A stretch of 64,000 nt of DNA, taken from Neodontobutis hainanensis (taxonomy: Eukaryota > Chordata > Actinopteri > Gobiiformes > Odontobutidae). Positions 51,501 through 60,039 of this stretch are shown piece after piece. The translations under genes were made by a program, and so were the position numbers. Under the pieces are notes generated by a model that was not told where the DNA came from, ran no database searches, and saw only the letters and a program-made list of their open reading frames with translations. The stretch spans positions 8,159,501 through 8,223,500 of the forward strand of contig JALDNG010000001.1 in the NCBI GenBank assembly GCA_024349245.1, written 5' to 3'. Each line of letters opens with the position of its first letter. The first letter of the stretch is position 1.

Positions 51501-53296
51501 TTCTAGTTGGTGACTTTAATATTCATCTAAATAAGGAGTGTGATCCTCTGGCCAGAGCATTTCAATCACTGCTTACCCTGCCTTTCAACCAGTTTGTTCA
51601 TGAGCCCACACACATTAGTGGAACCTATCTTGATCTTGTTTTGGCTCGTGGAATAGATGTTTCCCATCTCATGGTCTCCTCTCTTTCCTTGGCTTTTTCA
51701 GATCACTCACTGGTGGAATTTGAGATTAGTTATATATTCCGACAAATGTGTGGTGTCTTCTTAACACTTAAGCGTATCAATAGAAGAGTTTGCAACACGG
51801 CTGACCAAATGTCATTCCTAATTTAACTACACCTGGAAACTCAGTGGAGGCCTACACAGAGGAGGTCCATGCAATCCTCTCGGCCATTACCGACTCAGTG
51901 GCACCCCTCAGGACAAAGCCCAGTCCAACCAGACGACCTACGCCATGGTATAACAAGGAAACCCAGGTTTTAAATCAGGTCTACAGTGCTTTTGAACGCA
52001 AATGGCGCAAGTCAAAAGCAAATCTAGATAATACGCTTGTCCTCAGCGCTACAAAGACCATATTTCTCCTCTTTAATCAGAGAAAACAGGCATAATATGG
52101 TTTCTGTTTGGGACAGTCGCTAAGATAATCCAACCAAAAAACACTGACCACATCTCCTTTTAGTGCACAAGACTTTTTAGATTTCTGTAATCATTAAAAT
52201 GACAGATATTAGGGATGATATTTTTGTCTTTGACTTCCTCCTCTCCTTGTCTCATTCACTTGGATCCAAAGACCTCTTGTCTTAGATCCCGTATCCCTCA
52301 ACGAACTGGCTAAAGTGGTTCTTCATGTAAAGCAACTCAATTCAAGAAACTGTTTTGGAACCAAACAGCAGAATAGACCATATTGTGCTCTACCTTCATC
52401 TCATCTGCCTCTGCTCTGTGTCAGTCTGCCCGCACATGAGCACGCAGCTTCGATTAGATAAAACTTTATTGTCATCACACATGTACAAGTACAATGCAAC
52501 AAAATGCAGTAGACACCTGAATCTCTGACTTATTTGATAGGGACAGATACAATAAACAAAGATTATCTTTTCAAATAGCCAAGGCAACACCAGTCTCTCA
52601 CAGGGCTTTTTAAAGTTTATATTACACTAGCCTGAAGATTTTTCTCTGTGTTTGGTCTCTGTCCTCCAAAGCACTCTAAATTAATAATTTTATTATTTGT
52701 CATAGCTTGGATTTGTTTTGTGGCTTAAGCCAAACGTTATCCTGCCACTAAATGAAGCCTCTCCCCCGATTAGGCGATGCTAACACATCAAAACGGGGTG
52801 GCTTTGCAGCCATTGATAAAGCTGCATTTGGCTTTACAGGTAAACCATATTAAAATTGAGCAGTAAATACCATAAATTTTTCAAAAACCAAACATCCCAA
52901 AGAGAAAGAGAGATTTATACACACATCCACACCTCAACGAGTTGATAACCCGTTTTGTGTTGCCACTGATCCAGACCGGGATTGTTAAGTTTGTCTAGCT
53001 GTAGGAGAGACATAACCGGAGTAGGTTCAGAGCCCAGTTCTCTTCTCACGCTAGGCATCTCAGGACAGTCCAGCCTTACACAAGATGTTTGCTATCTCTA
53101 ATCAGTACCTCTCAACCTCCCTTGTAATCAAAATGCATTTACTAACTTGTGTCTATTACAAAAACTTGAAAATTAAAAACCAGGTCCAAGTCTCGTTTTT
53201 GCTAGTCATATACAATAAACACAGTGGACTTACCCGATAAGCGATCCCCACCGTCACTAGAACAGCAACAACAGTCAAGCAAGTCTTAACAGCCAT
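44210..53296 (-). CDS. Adhesion G protein-coupled receptor, subfamily F-like (six exons, 3' end unresolved)
   Basis: A cell-surface receptor with a GAIN/GPS extracellular region and a seven-helix membrane domain. Exons join as 53296-53234, 47194-47146, 47012-46920, 46156-46023, 45794-45630, 45547-44210. Every junction has GT/AG, the phases agree, and the total is 1842 nt, 614 codons with no stop. Residues 1-21 form a signal peptide (hydrophobic core TVVAVLVTVGIA); about 38-70 is a Ser/Thr/Pro-rich stalk; about 70-350 is GAIN-like; the GPS starts with CVFWN at 318 and ends CSCNHL at about 347-352; TM1 starts near 369 (SVGVGVSVLCSLICLI) and TM7 is reached at FAVFNSLQ. TM1-TM2 words such as CVW, IRHVSIINTAVSLL fit subfamily F (GPR110/116 group). 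The position after HL is Ala, not Thr/Ser. The donor after FNSLQ is CAG|GTACGT, so at least one more exon is expected; none was identified securely. Confidence 0.88.
45630..45794 (-). CDS. Receptor exon 5 (GAIN region)
   Basis: The acceptor TCTTTGCAATGTCAG precedes GTTTTGG and the donor is ATGGAG|GTAAGA. The 165-nt, phase-0 exon includes DLPNFVQRLNQTVELKKNEI and TILAIVDILKNIAHVSSKV, a helical segment with an NQT glycosylation motif, as expected for GAIN subdomain A. Confidence 0.85.
46023..46156 (-). CDS. Receptor exon 4 (GAIN region)
   Basis: The acceptor TTTGTGATTTCAG is followed by CAGCAGGCACC, so a start three bases later (46153) is equally in frame. It encodes GTTLTISTGQDRKAEETVGY and KKTEKEILPRIQKLWNQSK, ending AAG|GTCAG. 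The helical, charged character suits the alpha-helical part of a GAIN domain. Confidence 0.8.
46920..47012 (-). CDS. Receptor exon 3 (Thr/Ser/Pro-rich stalk)
   Basis: The acceptor ACTTTTTCTACAG precedes TGAACACC and the donor is GTCAG|GTACTG. The 93-nt exon encodes NTINFTSTPGKQTTTVKTST and THTPTPPQS, a mucin-like segment likely to be O-glycosylated, with one N-glycosylation motif (NFT). Phase 1 in, phase 1 out. Confidence 0.8.
47146..47194 (-). CDS. Receptor exon 2 (stalk start)
   Basis: The acceptor CCTCTGTTTGTTACAG precedes GTATTAAATG and the donor is GCTG|GTGAGT. It encodes VLNEEPHPPDIKLKRA plus the first base of the next codon. The 49-nt length makes phase 0 in, phase 1 out, which agrees with both neighbours. 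Confidence 0.8.
47940..48511 (+). mobile_element. LINE endonuclease domain, 5' part (split copy)
   Basis: The plus strand reads LLNVWSLSSKALLINDLIIC and CLCETWPRPNFFLALNKASP, then VAFGFTG and FFLVEFGAFRNDIITHSNYI. This is the N-terminal half of the APE-type endonuclease of an L2/Rex1-like LINE, broken by stops and frameshifts. The frame halts at about 48511 and resumes at 51505. It lies antisense inside intron 1 of the receptor gene. Confidence 0.75.
48512..51190. repeat. Nested repeat block with internal tandem duplications
   Basis: The block starts with a TAA microsatellite and AAAGCAGCAAGCGGCGATAA. 48663-49230 is repeated at about 49252-49680 (GGCTGGAGCCTGCTTCATCA, AAGGAAGGATCCTGG, CATTTATTTCCCAAAGAAAT). 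49681-49890 is repeated at 50774-50990 (AACACAATGAGTT, CACCCCACATGG, GAGTTTAGGCTGTGGCTGT, TCCTATGGATGTACCAAGTT). A third word, GGGGTCGCCA then TGAGTCATTTTT, occurs at 49141, 49945 and 51041. I recognise an abundant fish repeat but cannot name its class. Confidence 0.8.
51208..51504 (-). mobile_element. tRNA-derived SINE
   Basis: On the minus strand the head has GAGTGGCTCAGGTGGAATAG (A-box-like) and GGTTTGATTCC (B box, 51452-51442), then GGGCAAGACACTTAACCC, a CAAAATGGCTGCCACGTC module and the tail GTAAAGTGCTTTGAGAGCCT followed by ATATATAGG. The head end abuts directly on the resumed LINE frame at 51505. Confidence 0.8.
51505..52140 (+). mobile_element. LINE endonuclease domain, continued
   Basis: The plus strand resumes with LLVGDFNIHLN, then EPTHISGTYLDLVLARGIDV and AFSDHSLVEFEIS, the conserved core and C-terminal SDH motif of the APE endonuclease. 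TPWYNKETQVLNQVYSAFER and the linker towards RT follow. Stops and frameshifts are present and the RT domain is missing. Confidence 0.85.
52455..52600. repeat. Interspersed repeat fragment
   Basis: AAACTTTATTGTCATCACAC then ATGTACAAGTACAATGCAAC and AAAATGCAGT resemble a dispersed fish repeat of the TTTATTGTCA...GTACAATGCAACGAAATGC type. Just upstream, 52390-52450 shares CTACCTTCATCTCATCTG and CTCTGCTCTGT with 55506-55540. Confidence 0.45.
52640..52845 (+). mobile_element. Second LINE endonuclease fragment
   Basis: This matches 48107-48315 in the same orientation: GGTCTCTGTCCTCCAAAGCA, ATTATTTGTCATAGCTTG, GAAGCCTCTCCCCC and AAGCTGCATTTGGCTTTACA. It is a separate, more decayed copy of the same LINE domain. 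Confidence 0.7.
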
Positions 53297-53299
53297 AAC
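53234..53299 (-). CDS. Receptor exon with start codon and signal peptide
   Basis: The acceptor CTTTGTTCCAAAAG precedes GTTATGG; the ATG is at 53296-53294. It encodes 21 residues, MAVKTC then a hydrophobic core, and ends at codon CGG before GTAAGT. Phase 0 matches the next exon. This start is chosen because it gives the only signal peptide and the frame continues through all later exons. Confidence 0.85.
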
Positions 53300-53404
53300 C
53301 TTTTGGAACAAAGAAAAAAACATTTAAAATCATTTTAAATCACTCAACCTCTGATGCATGGAATAAAAACCCAAATGTTTCTTGTTAGGTGTATTTAAAC
53401 CTAC

Positions 53405-53475
53405 CTTGAATAACCTATTCAAGTCAAAACAGCGGAGAATCAAAAGCAGCTTCTGAACTCCAACAGGACAAAATG
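53405..53475 (-). other. Probable non-coding first exon of the receptor gene
   Basis: On the minus strand GTTATTCAAG is followed by a GTAGGT donor (exon end at 53405), and about 105 bases later comes the acceptor of the start-codon exon. The upstream limit is uncertain. An AT-rich GATATTTTTAATTTG at about 53496-53482 could be a TATA-like element. Confidence 0.45.
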
Positions 53476-54579
53476 TCAAATTAAAAATATCTCTTGTGTT
53501 GAGGTGTTGAAGTTATGTCACGCCTGATCCTGGCTGATAACTAACTGGATCTGCAAGTTTTGATCTAATGCACACAGTGTGATGTGGAATTAAATCAATT
53601 ATTCAAAGTTTATACAAAGTTTAAGCTCTGAGAATTCAAGTGTTGTTGGCAGGAAAGTGCTACAACTGTTTTGAATCTGGACCATAGAAAATAATCTTCA
53701 TAAAGCATTGTGCACATTTTCACACAGTTTCTTTATTTGTAGTAATGCACGTGTGGTGCAAAAATAACAATAAAACAGTAAAATCCAAACCTAAAAGTAT
53801 ATATCAAACAAATCAATACAACAAATACAACGTGTTACATACTATTTGAGCTCAAAGTGAAGTTAAAGAAGCTTATGTCTCTGTGATTTTGAAAGTTGGA
53901 TTGCAGCGGACTACAGAACCTGGTTTTGTGTAAACAGATCCTAAACAGAGGGCCTTTCCCACTCCCTTCTTCCTTCCACTCGATTTACATGTCCATGCAG
54001 GTGAAGCATAAAACTATATATGCCATTAGACAGACATATAAAATAAAGAATAAATAGTTTCAAGATCACATATTCGTTTTATAAAATGATTCACATATTT
54101 GACATATTGAGGCTAAATAGTTTGAAAAACGGACCAAAAACGTACTGTTGTTTGTTTGGAGCGTGTGTGGTAGGCTCGTCTGGACAGGATTAACCGGATC
54201 TGATGGAACAGACAAACATTGTGAAGGCCATTTTTATGAACTTTTTTTTTCACAAACTACAATCAAAGACAGTGTTTGCTGCAGGATAAGAGTAATTCTG
54301 TAAAGTTTTGAGACATACCTCAATAACTCTATATTCTTTAATCAGATTTCTACAGTATATTAGCAATAAAGTCAATAAAAGAAGTTCAATGTTAAAACAT
54401 ACACTAGAAGAGACACTAGAATACACAAACCCTTAAGAAAACCAGGGTCATGAGAAGGTAATTAAAACAAACAAGTTGTATTAATAAGTTGATTAAAAGA
54501 ACTTTATAACAAAATGAAATATTAAGATTTGTCCCTTAGTCTTGAGACCTGATCAACATCATCCCCTCGTCTGTTAAAT

Positions 54580-54692
54580 ACGTACCTAAAGTGAATTGAA
54601 GACTGCAAATGCAATAGACCCTGTCATTTGTCGTTTCTGTATTGTCCCCAACACAGTCCAACAGGAGAAAAGAGATCAGGAGGAAGACCATT
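54580..54692 (-). pseudogene. Decayed TM6-TM7 fragment of a second adhesion GPCR
   Basis: On the minus strand GGTCTTCCTCCTGATCTC and CATTTGCAGTCTTCAATTCA followed by CTTTAGGTACGT match the TM6-TM7 end and splice donor of the intact receptor (44340-44205). An internal deletion removes part of the TM6-TM7 loop, and the frame reads IMVFLLISFLLLD then shifts. Bases flanking the match do not align obviously. It is a relic exon of a neighbouring paralogue. Confidence 0.75.
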
Positions 54693-54934
54693 ATCAGGAT
54701 TTTGTGAAAGATCCCGAAATAGATGCTGATGAAGAGGAGGAATGAGCACTTGGTGGTGTAGACCGGCAATATAGAAACTGCTTAATTATATCAGGAACAT
54801 AATTTTCTCATAACAAGGAGAGGTTTGCTTGTGTCTCATGCCTGTGTTTTCCTTATTGTACTGTAATAAAATTTGTACATTCACAAAAATAAATAAAATG
54901 ACTGATAAAGCAAAAAAAATTTAGATATCTATTC

Positions 54935-55035
54935 ATTACCCCTCAGTTGCGGGTAACTGGAGCCTATCCCAGCAGCTTTGGGCATGAGGTGGGGTACACC
55001 CTGGACAATGGCCAGTTAGTCGCAGGGCTATAAAT
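54935..55035. repeat. Interspersed teleost repeat fragment
   Basis: GGTAACTGGAGCCTATCCCA, GCAGCTTTGGGCATGAGGTG, GGGTACACCCTGGACAATGG and CCAGTTAGTCGCAGGGCT match the copy at 34075-34195. Confidence 0.75.
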
Positions 55036-56250
55036 ATATCTAAATATATATGAATAAATCTGCCTATTTGTTGTTTTTCTTTAAAAAAGTAATGGTTAAA
55101 AAAATCGAAATATTTGAATTGACAAATTTCAGCTCCTTTGTTTCCATTTTATTTTTTATTTTTGAAAATTGAGCGCTTTCATTTTTTTTTCAGATTAACA
55201 AAATACCTGGACCAGGATCAGGTTCACTTTATGAAACCCCCTGGTGTCTCTAAAAAAGCTACATTTCACTGTTTACTTAAGATACATGTTTACTGATGCT
55301 CTTCTCTCATTTGTTTTCTGTTTCCTTTTAGTGTATATTTCCTCTTTTTATATTGTTTCCTCTTCTAACATATGTCATTTACACATTTTTTGCAAGTTAA
55401 ATCTGGTTTATTCAAATCACAGGGAACTGGAAATGTCAAAGTGTGTAGTGGAGTATTTGGGCTTTAAAGGACTCCACAGTTTGACACATTATCACTTTGT
55501 CACTCTACCTTCATCTCATCTGACTCTGCTCTGTTTCAGTCTGCATGCACGTGACAAGCAGCTCTATGTCTGTGAGCATGCAGCTCTGAGTCAATCTGCA
55601 CGCACGTGAGCATGAGGTTCTGCGTGGGTCTGCCCTAGATAGTAAATAAAATGGATGTATTAAAACAATATTTTACTATGCAGTATATTGACCTTCTGAT
55701 AGTGTGAGGACTCCTTGAGTAGGCTATTCTGCCCTTCCTAAACGTCTGTATAGTTTGGCAGATACAGTAGCTAACTGTTGAATGACTTCTTTGGGTCATG
55801 TTTATTGTTCCATATGTTTAAGATTATTGTAAAACTGAAATAAATGATACAGAAAGCAATCATTCTCTGCACTGCATACACAAAATAAAAGACAGTGTCA
55901 CATACAAACAGATAGCAGTGACCATGTTACCGTAATCAACCATACAACTGGCATAAAAAAGTCTGCTAACATAGCTAACAGCAATTAGCAAAGGAAACAA
56001 TGCAAACGTGATCTAATTAGCATTTGAATAAGAACAAACAAACTAATACTTGAATAGAACAAGTCAAACTACACTATACTTACAGGCATATGCTTTTCTA
56101 AGCGTGGGAGAAGAAATGTTAGCACTTAAAATAAGAGCTGTAACTTCTGCTCATTACTGGCACTGAAAAAAAAACATGGCTGCTGCCTCAATTCCATTAC
56201 AAAATACAAGACGCTGTGTACATGCACCACCTAGAGGACAAATATTTACT
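55036..56250. other. Non-coding or unclassified sequence
   Basis: The 121-codon open frame at 55244-55609 has no domain, and its end overlaps the short repeat shared with 52390. I cannot support a gene here. Confidence 0.35.
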
Positions 56251-56251
56251 A

Positions 56252-56700
56252 CTAGTCCTTATGGGACAGCACATTGAGTGTCCAATTAGCATTACCTTTA
56301 GAAGTAAACATGTACTTATCAGCTAGGACAGCTGCCTCAGATGTAGTTTTTACCTTGTGTTTGTTTAGGTAGTTAGCCATTCGCTCAAGAAGTGTGGAAT
56401 TAAATTGCTCCAACAAGAGTAACTCAATCAAATGAGGATGAGTTTCAACCTCACAAGCAGACTGCCATCTGTTAAACAATATTGCCAGTTCACGAGCAAA
56501 CTCCCGATGAGTCTGGTTCTATTGTCTTCTAGGCCTAAACGTCTGTCAGTAGGCTTCTGGGACAAGTTAAAGTTTTGGGTCTTGTTTTGAAAACTTGCAC
56601 AGAAGCTACCAGATACATCAAAAGGATTGCTAGGCTCTTTAGAGACTGGCCAAGTTGGATCATTTAATTTACCATCTCTGATAAGAGCTACCACCCTACC
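56252..56700 (-). mobile_element. Gypsy-type LTR retrotransposon gag remnant (SCAN-like capsid)
   Basis: On the minus strand one frame reads THREFARELAILFNRWQSA, followed by LIELLLLEQFNSTLLERMAN and KHKVKTTSEAAVLADKYMFT. This resembles the SCAN-like capsid segment of fish Gypsy-type gag proteins: an LEQF block followed by KVKT..EAAVLADKY. The upstream part is frameshifted and contains stops. No protease, RT or LTR is seen nearby. The remnant is cut off on its upstream side by the L2-like LINE at 56701. Confidence 0.65.
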
Positions 56701-58357
56701 ACCTGCCCGCTGAATCCCATCTCCTTCAGGCCATCTCTCCATCTGTCGTGCCTGCTCTCACCCACATCATCAACTCATCTCTCTCCACTGGGTCATTCCC
56801 CACAGCCTTCAAAGAGGCCCGCATCACACCACTACTTAAGAAACCCACTCTCAACCCTACACAGTTAGAAAACTACAGACCGGTTTCCCTCTTTCCCTTT
56901 ACTGCCAAAGCTCTGGAGCAAGTTGTGTTTACTCAGCTCTCATCCTTTCTCACACGGAACAACCTCCTGGACCAGAACCAGTCTGGGTTCAAGAGTGGAC
57001 ATTCCACCGAAACTGCACTGCTCTCAGTCAGTCCTGAGACTGGCAAAGGCAACATCCAAGTCATCTGTCCTCATCTTACTGGATCTGTCTGCTGCCTTTG
57101 ACACCGTTAACCATCACATCCTCCTGTCTTCTCTCAGTGCGATGGGTGTCTCTGGAATGGTATTGCAATGGTTCAAGTCTTAGCTCTCGGATAGGTCATT
57201 CAGAGTATCCTGGAGAAACAAGGTCTCTGAGTCCCAACATCTCAATACAGGGGTGCCACTGGGCTCAGTGACTCTTTTCTGTATACATGACATCTCTTGG
57301 CTCTGTCATTCAGAAACATGGCTTTTCCTATCACTGCTGCAGATGACACTCAACTCCACTTGTCATTTCAACCTGATGATCCGACAGTCTCTGCTCACAT
57401 CTCGTTGTGCCTGAGTGACATCTCACTTTGGATGAAGGACCATCACCTGCAGCTGAACCTTGCAAAAACAGAACTGCTTGTGATTCCAGCCACCCCAAAG
57501 ACCCACCACAACCTCTCCATTCAACTAGGCTCATCAACCATTACACCGTCCAGCACTGCCAGAAATCTGGGAGAGGTAATTGATGATCAGCTGAACTTCA
57601 CAAGTCATGTTGCCAGCACCACCAGGTCCTGTAGATTCATCCTCTACAACATTAGGAAAATTAGACCTTTCCTATCAGAGCACTCTACGCAAATCCTAGT
57701 CCAGGCTATTGTCTTGTCCAAACTGAATTACTCAGTTCTTCTGGCTGGACTGCCTGCACAACTAAACCTTTGCAGCTCATCCAGCGGCAATGTGTCCAGT
57801 GGTCTTTAATGAACCAAAGAGAGCGCACGTAACTCCTCTCTTCACTAGGTTACACTGGCTCCCGGTTGATGCCTGCATCAAGTTCAAAGCTATGCTCTTG
57901 GCCTACAAGACCACCACTGGCTCCGCCCCCTACATATCTTCACTCACTGATACAGACCTATGTTCCTACCAGATCCCTGCGCTCTGCAAATGAACAACGT
58001 CTGGTTGCACCATCCCAAAAAAAAAAAAATCACTCTCACGTACTTTCTCTGGATCTGTTCCAAATTGGTGGAATGATCTACCTGCTGCTACAAGATCAGC
58101 AGATTCAGTAGCCATCTTTAAATAAAAAACGCCTGAAAAACACATCTCTTCCGTCAACACCTGACTGACAAACACTGAATTCTACTTCCTTTCTATCTTT
58201 TCCTTTTCTTAAAAGTGCTGGGTTTTAACTGACTAGTGTTTGGTGCACTTATGCTTTTTTGTACCTTTTGTTGTTAAAATTGCTTCCATTGTTTTCCTCA
58301 CTTGTAAGTTGCTTTGGATAAAAGCATCTGCTAAATGACTAAATGTAAATGTACGCT
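56701..58357 (+). mobile_element. L2-like LINE, 5'-truncated, degraded
   Basis: RT blocks appear in order: PALTHIINSSLSTGSFPTAF and ITPLLKKPTLNPTQLENYRP, then NNLLDQNQSGFKSGHSTETA, after a frame change LILLDLSAAFDTVNHHILLS, then ADDTQLHLSFQPDDP with the two catalytic Asp kept, and the C-terminal THVASTTRSCRF and PLFTRLHWLPVDACIKFKAM blocks. Several frameshifts and stops disable it. The 3' end reads CTTTGGATAAAAGCATCTGC then TAAATGACTAAATGTAAATG, the tail typical of L2 elements. The endonuclease domain is missing. Confidence 0.9.
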
Positions 58358-58373
58358 TTAGCACTCAAGACTC

Positions 58374-58375
<2 letters not shown>

Positions 58376-58406
<31 letters not shown>
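58376..58406. repeat. (ATT)n microsatellite
   Basis: About ten uninterrupted ATT units follow CTCT and lie just beyond the LINE 3' end. Confidence 0.9.
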
Positions 58407-58884
58407 AGCTTGTTTGTGCTGTAGCATTAGCAGTTCTTTTGCCATATTTTAACTTTTGTATAGCATGTAAATTGTGACAGATTTTTTTTTGAAAAGTATA
58501 AATTAGAATGTTTGGACAAACTTAAAAACTAAGCCCAGTCTATGAATGCAAAAATTATTTTACAAATAATATATTAAATGGTGTGAATTTATAAAGCGCT
58601 TTTCTGTAGACTTTTGGTGTAGTTTAATAAGAGATCCCATGTAGATTGTATGGCCATGGGCTGACAACAGAACATTCACCAGAGTGCATCTACAGCATCA
58701 GTCAGTTCTTCCCTTCTCTGCTGTCTCTCGGGAGATGTGCTTCTTTTTCTTTATTTCATCAAGTTTTACCCTCCTTCCCCTCTTCATCAGTAGCTGTGCA
58801 TCTGCTCTTCCCGAGGTGCAGCAGTGTGGAGAGGGCTTTACATCAAATCAACATTTGCGTAATCCTTTTTTTAATGCACTAAAC

Positions 58885-59678
58885 CAGGGGTCGGCAACCT
58901 TTACCACTCAAAGAGCCGTTTGGACCCATTTCTTACAGAAAAGAAAAACTCTGGGAGCCACAAAACCCTTTTGACATTTAAAATGAAACACTGCGTAAGA
59001 CACTGCACATTTTTGGGCCTTTATGCTATGTATTAACAAACTATAATGAGTTGCATTTATGAAATCAATAAACGACTGCAGAAAAAACAAAACTACATTT
59101 CTGCATGCAACAAAAACATTTTGAATTACAAAAACAAAAAATGTTTGGTTGAAGTATACTTTTAAGTAAAGTGCTCAATTTCTATTTGAGTTTTAATTGT
59201 AGTAATGAAAAAAACTTATATTATCCACCAGCAGCAAACCAAAAACGGCGTCCTCTCTCTGTGTGTCGTCATCTTTTTACTGGCGCGTGCAGTCAGCTGT
59301 CAATCTGAATAATAAAAGGTCTATTTCTCTGAACAATGGAAAAATACGTCTGCACATCAGGGCTGTACGCCGTCACCTTCATCTTTTCACAGGAACGTAA
59401 ACTGTCATCTGTGAGACGTGCGCAATGTTTATGTTGAAAAACACCTGCATATCTTTTAGATTTTATGCATAGTCTTGTCAGCAGTGAAAGCAAATGAAGC
59501 GGCCACACTTTTCTTTTCTTAGAATTCTCTATAGTTGGCCTATCTGGGATTCGAAATGTTCAAGAAATTGTGGGCTGGCGGGTGTCGCACATTGGCCTTT
59601 GTGATGCATAGTAACAGCGACAACATAAAAACAAACTAAAATAAAATACAATAATTAAATACTCGTTGCCGACCCCTG
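58885..59678. mobile_element. Complete non-autonomous hAT element with 8-bp target duplication
   Basis: The ends are perfect 14-base inverted repeats: CAGGGGTCGGCAAC at 58885 and GTTGCCGACCCCTG ending at 59678. Both flanks carry the same 8 bases, CACTAAAC (58877-58884 and 59679-59686), the target-duplication length of hAT transposases. The 794-bp interior has no transposase frame, so the element would need an enzyme supplied in trans. Confidence 0.95.
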
Positions 59679-59780
59679 CACTAAACCAAACAAAGTAACA
59701 CAACATGTTAACATGCTCCCACTTCATCTTTAGTTTAAACTATTTACCATTGATTACTGGGAGTGGCTGTGTAATGAATG

Positions 59781-59975
59781 GCCAACAGTATTCAACCTGG
59801 AGGAAAAAGGGGCGGGGCAATTTCAGCTAAAACAGGGTTAAACTTGGTCACAGCCAAAAAGAAGAGAAAAAAAGCTGGTTCTATCTATTTGGCAGTTTTA
59901 CAGGCCCACACTGAGGATAGACCAACTTTATACTCATTTGATAATATTTCACACCAAGTGTAATTTATTTGAACA
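59781..59975. repeat. Segmental duplication block A, copy 2
   Basis: It matches 38013-38258: GCCAACAGTATTCAACCTGG, GGGGCGGGGCAATTTC, GGTCACAGCCAAA and ATAATATTTCACACCAAGTG in the same order. Confidence 0.75.
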
Positions 59976-60039
59976 TTACATGTCAAACTGTATGAACCAG
60001 GTATTCTTAGATTATCCTCAATCTAAGAATGAGGATAAT

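Noticed and set aside
55244..55609. 121-codon plus-strand open frame with hydrophobic start
   Set aside because: AT-rich composition produces Phe/Leu/Ser-rich translation; the end overlaps a short repeat shared with 52390, and no domain is visible.
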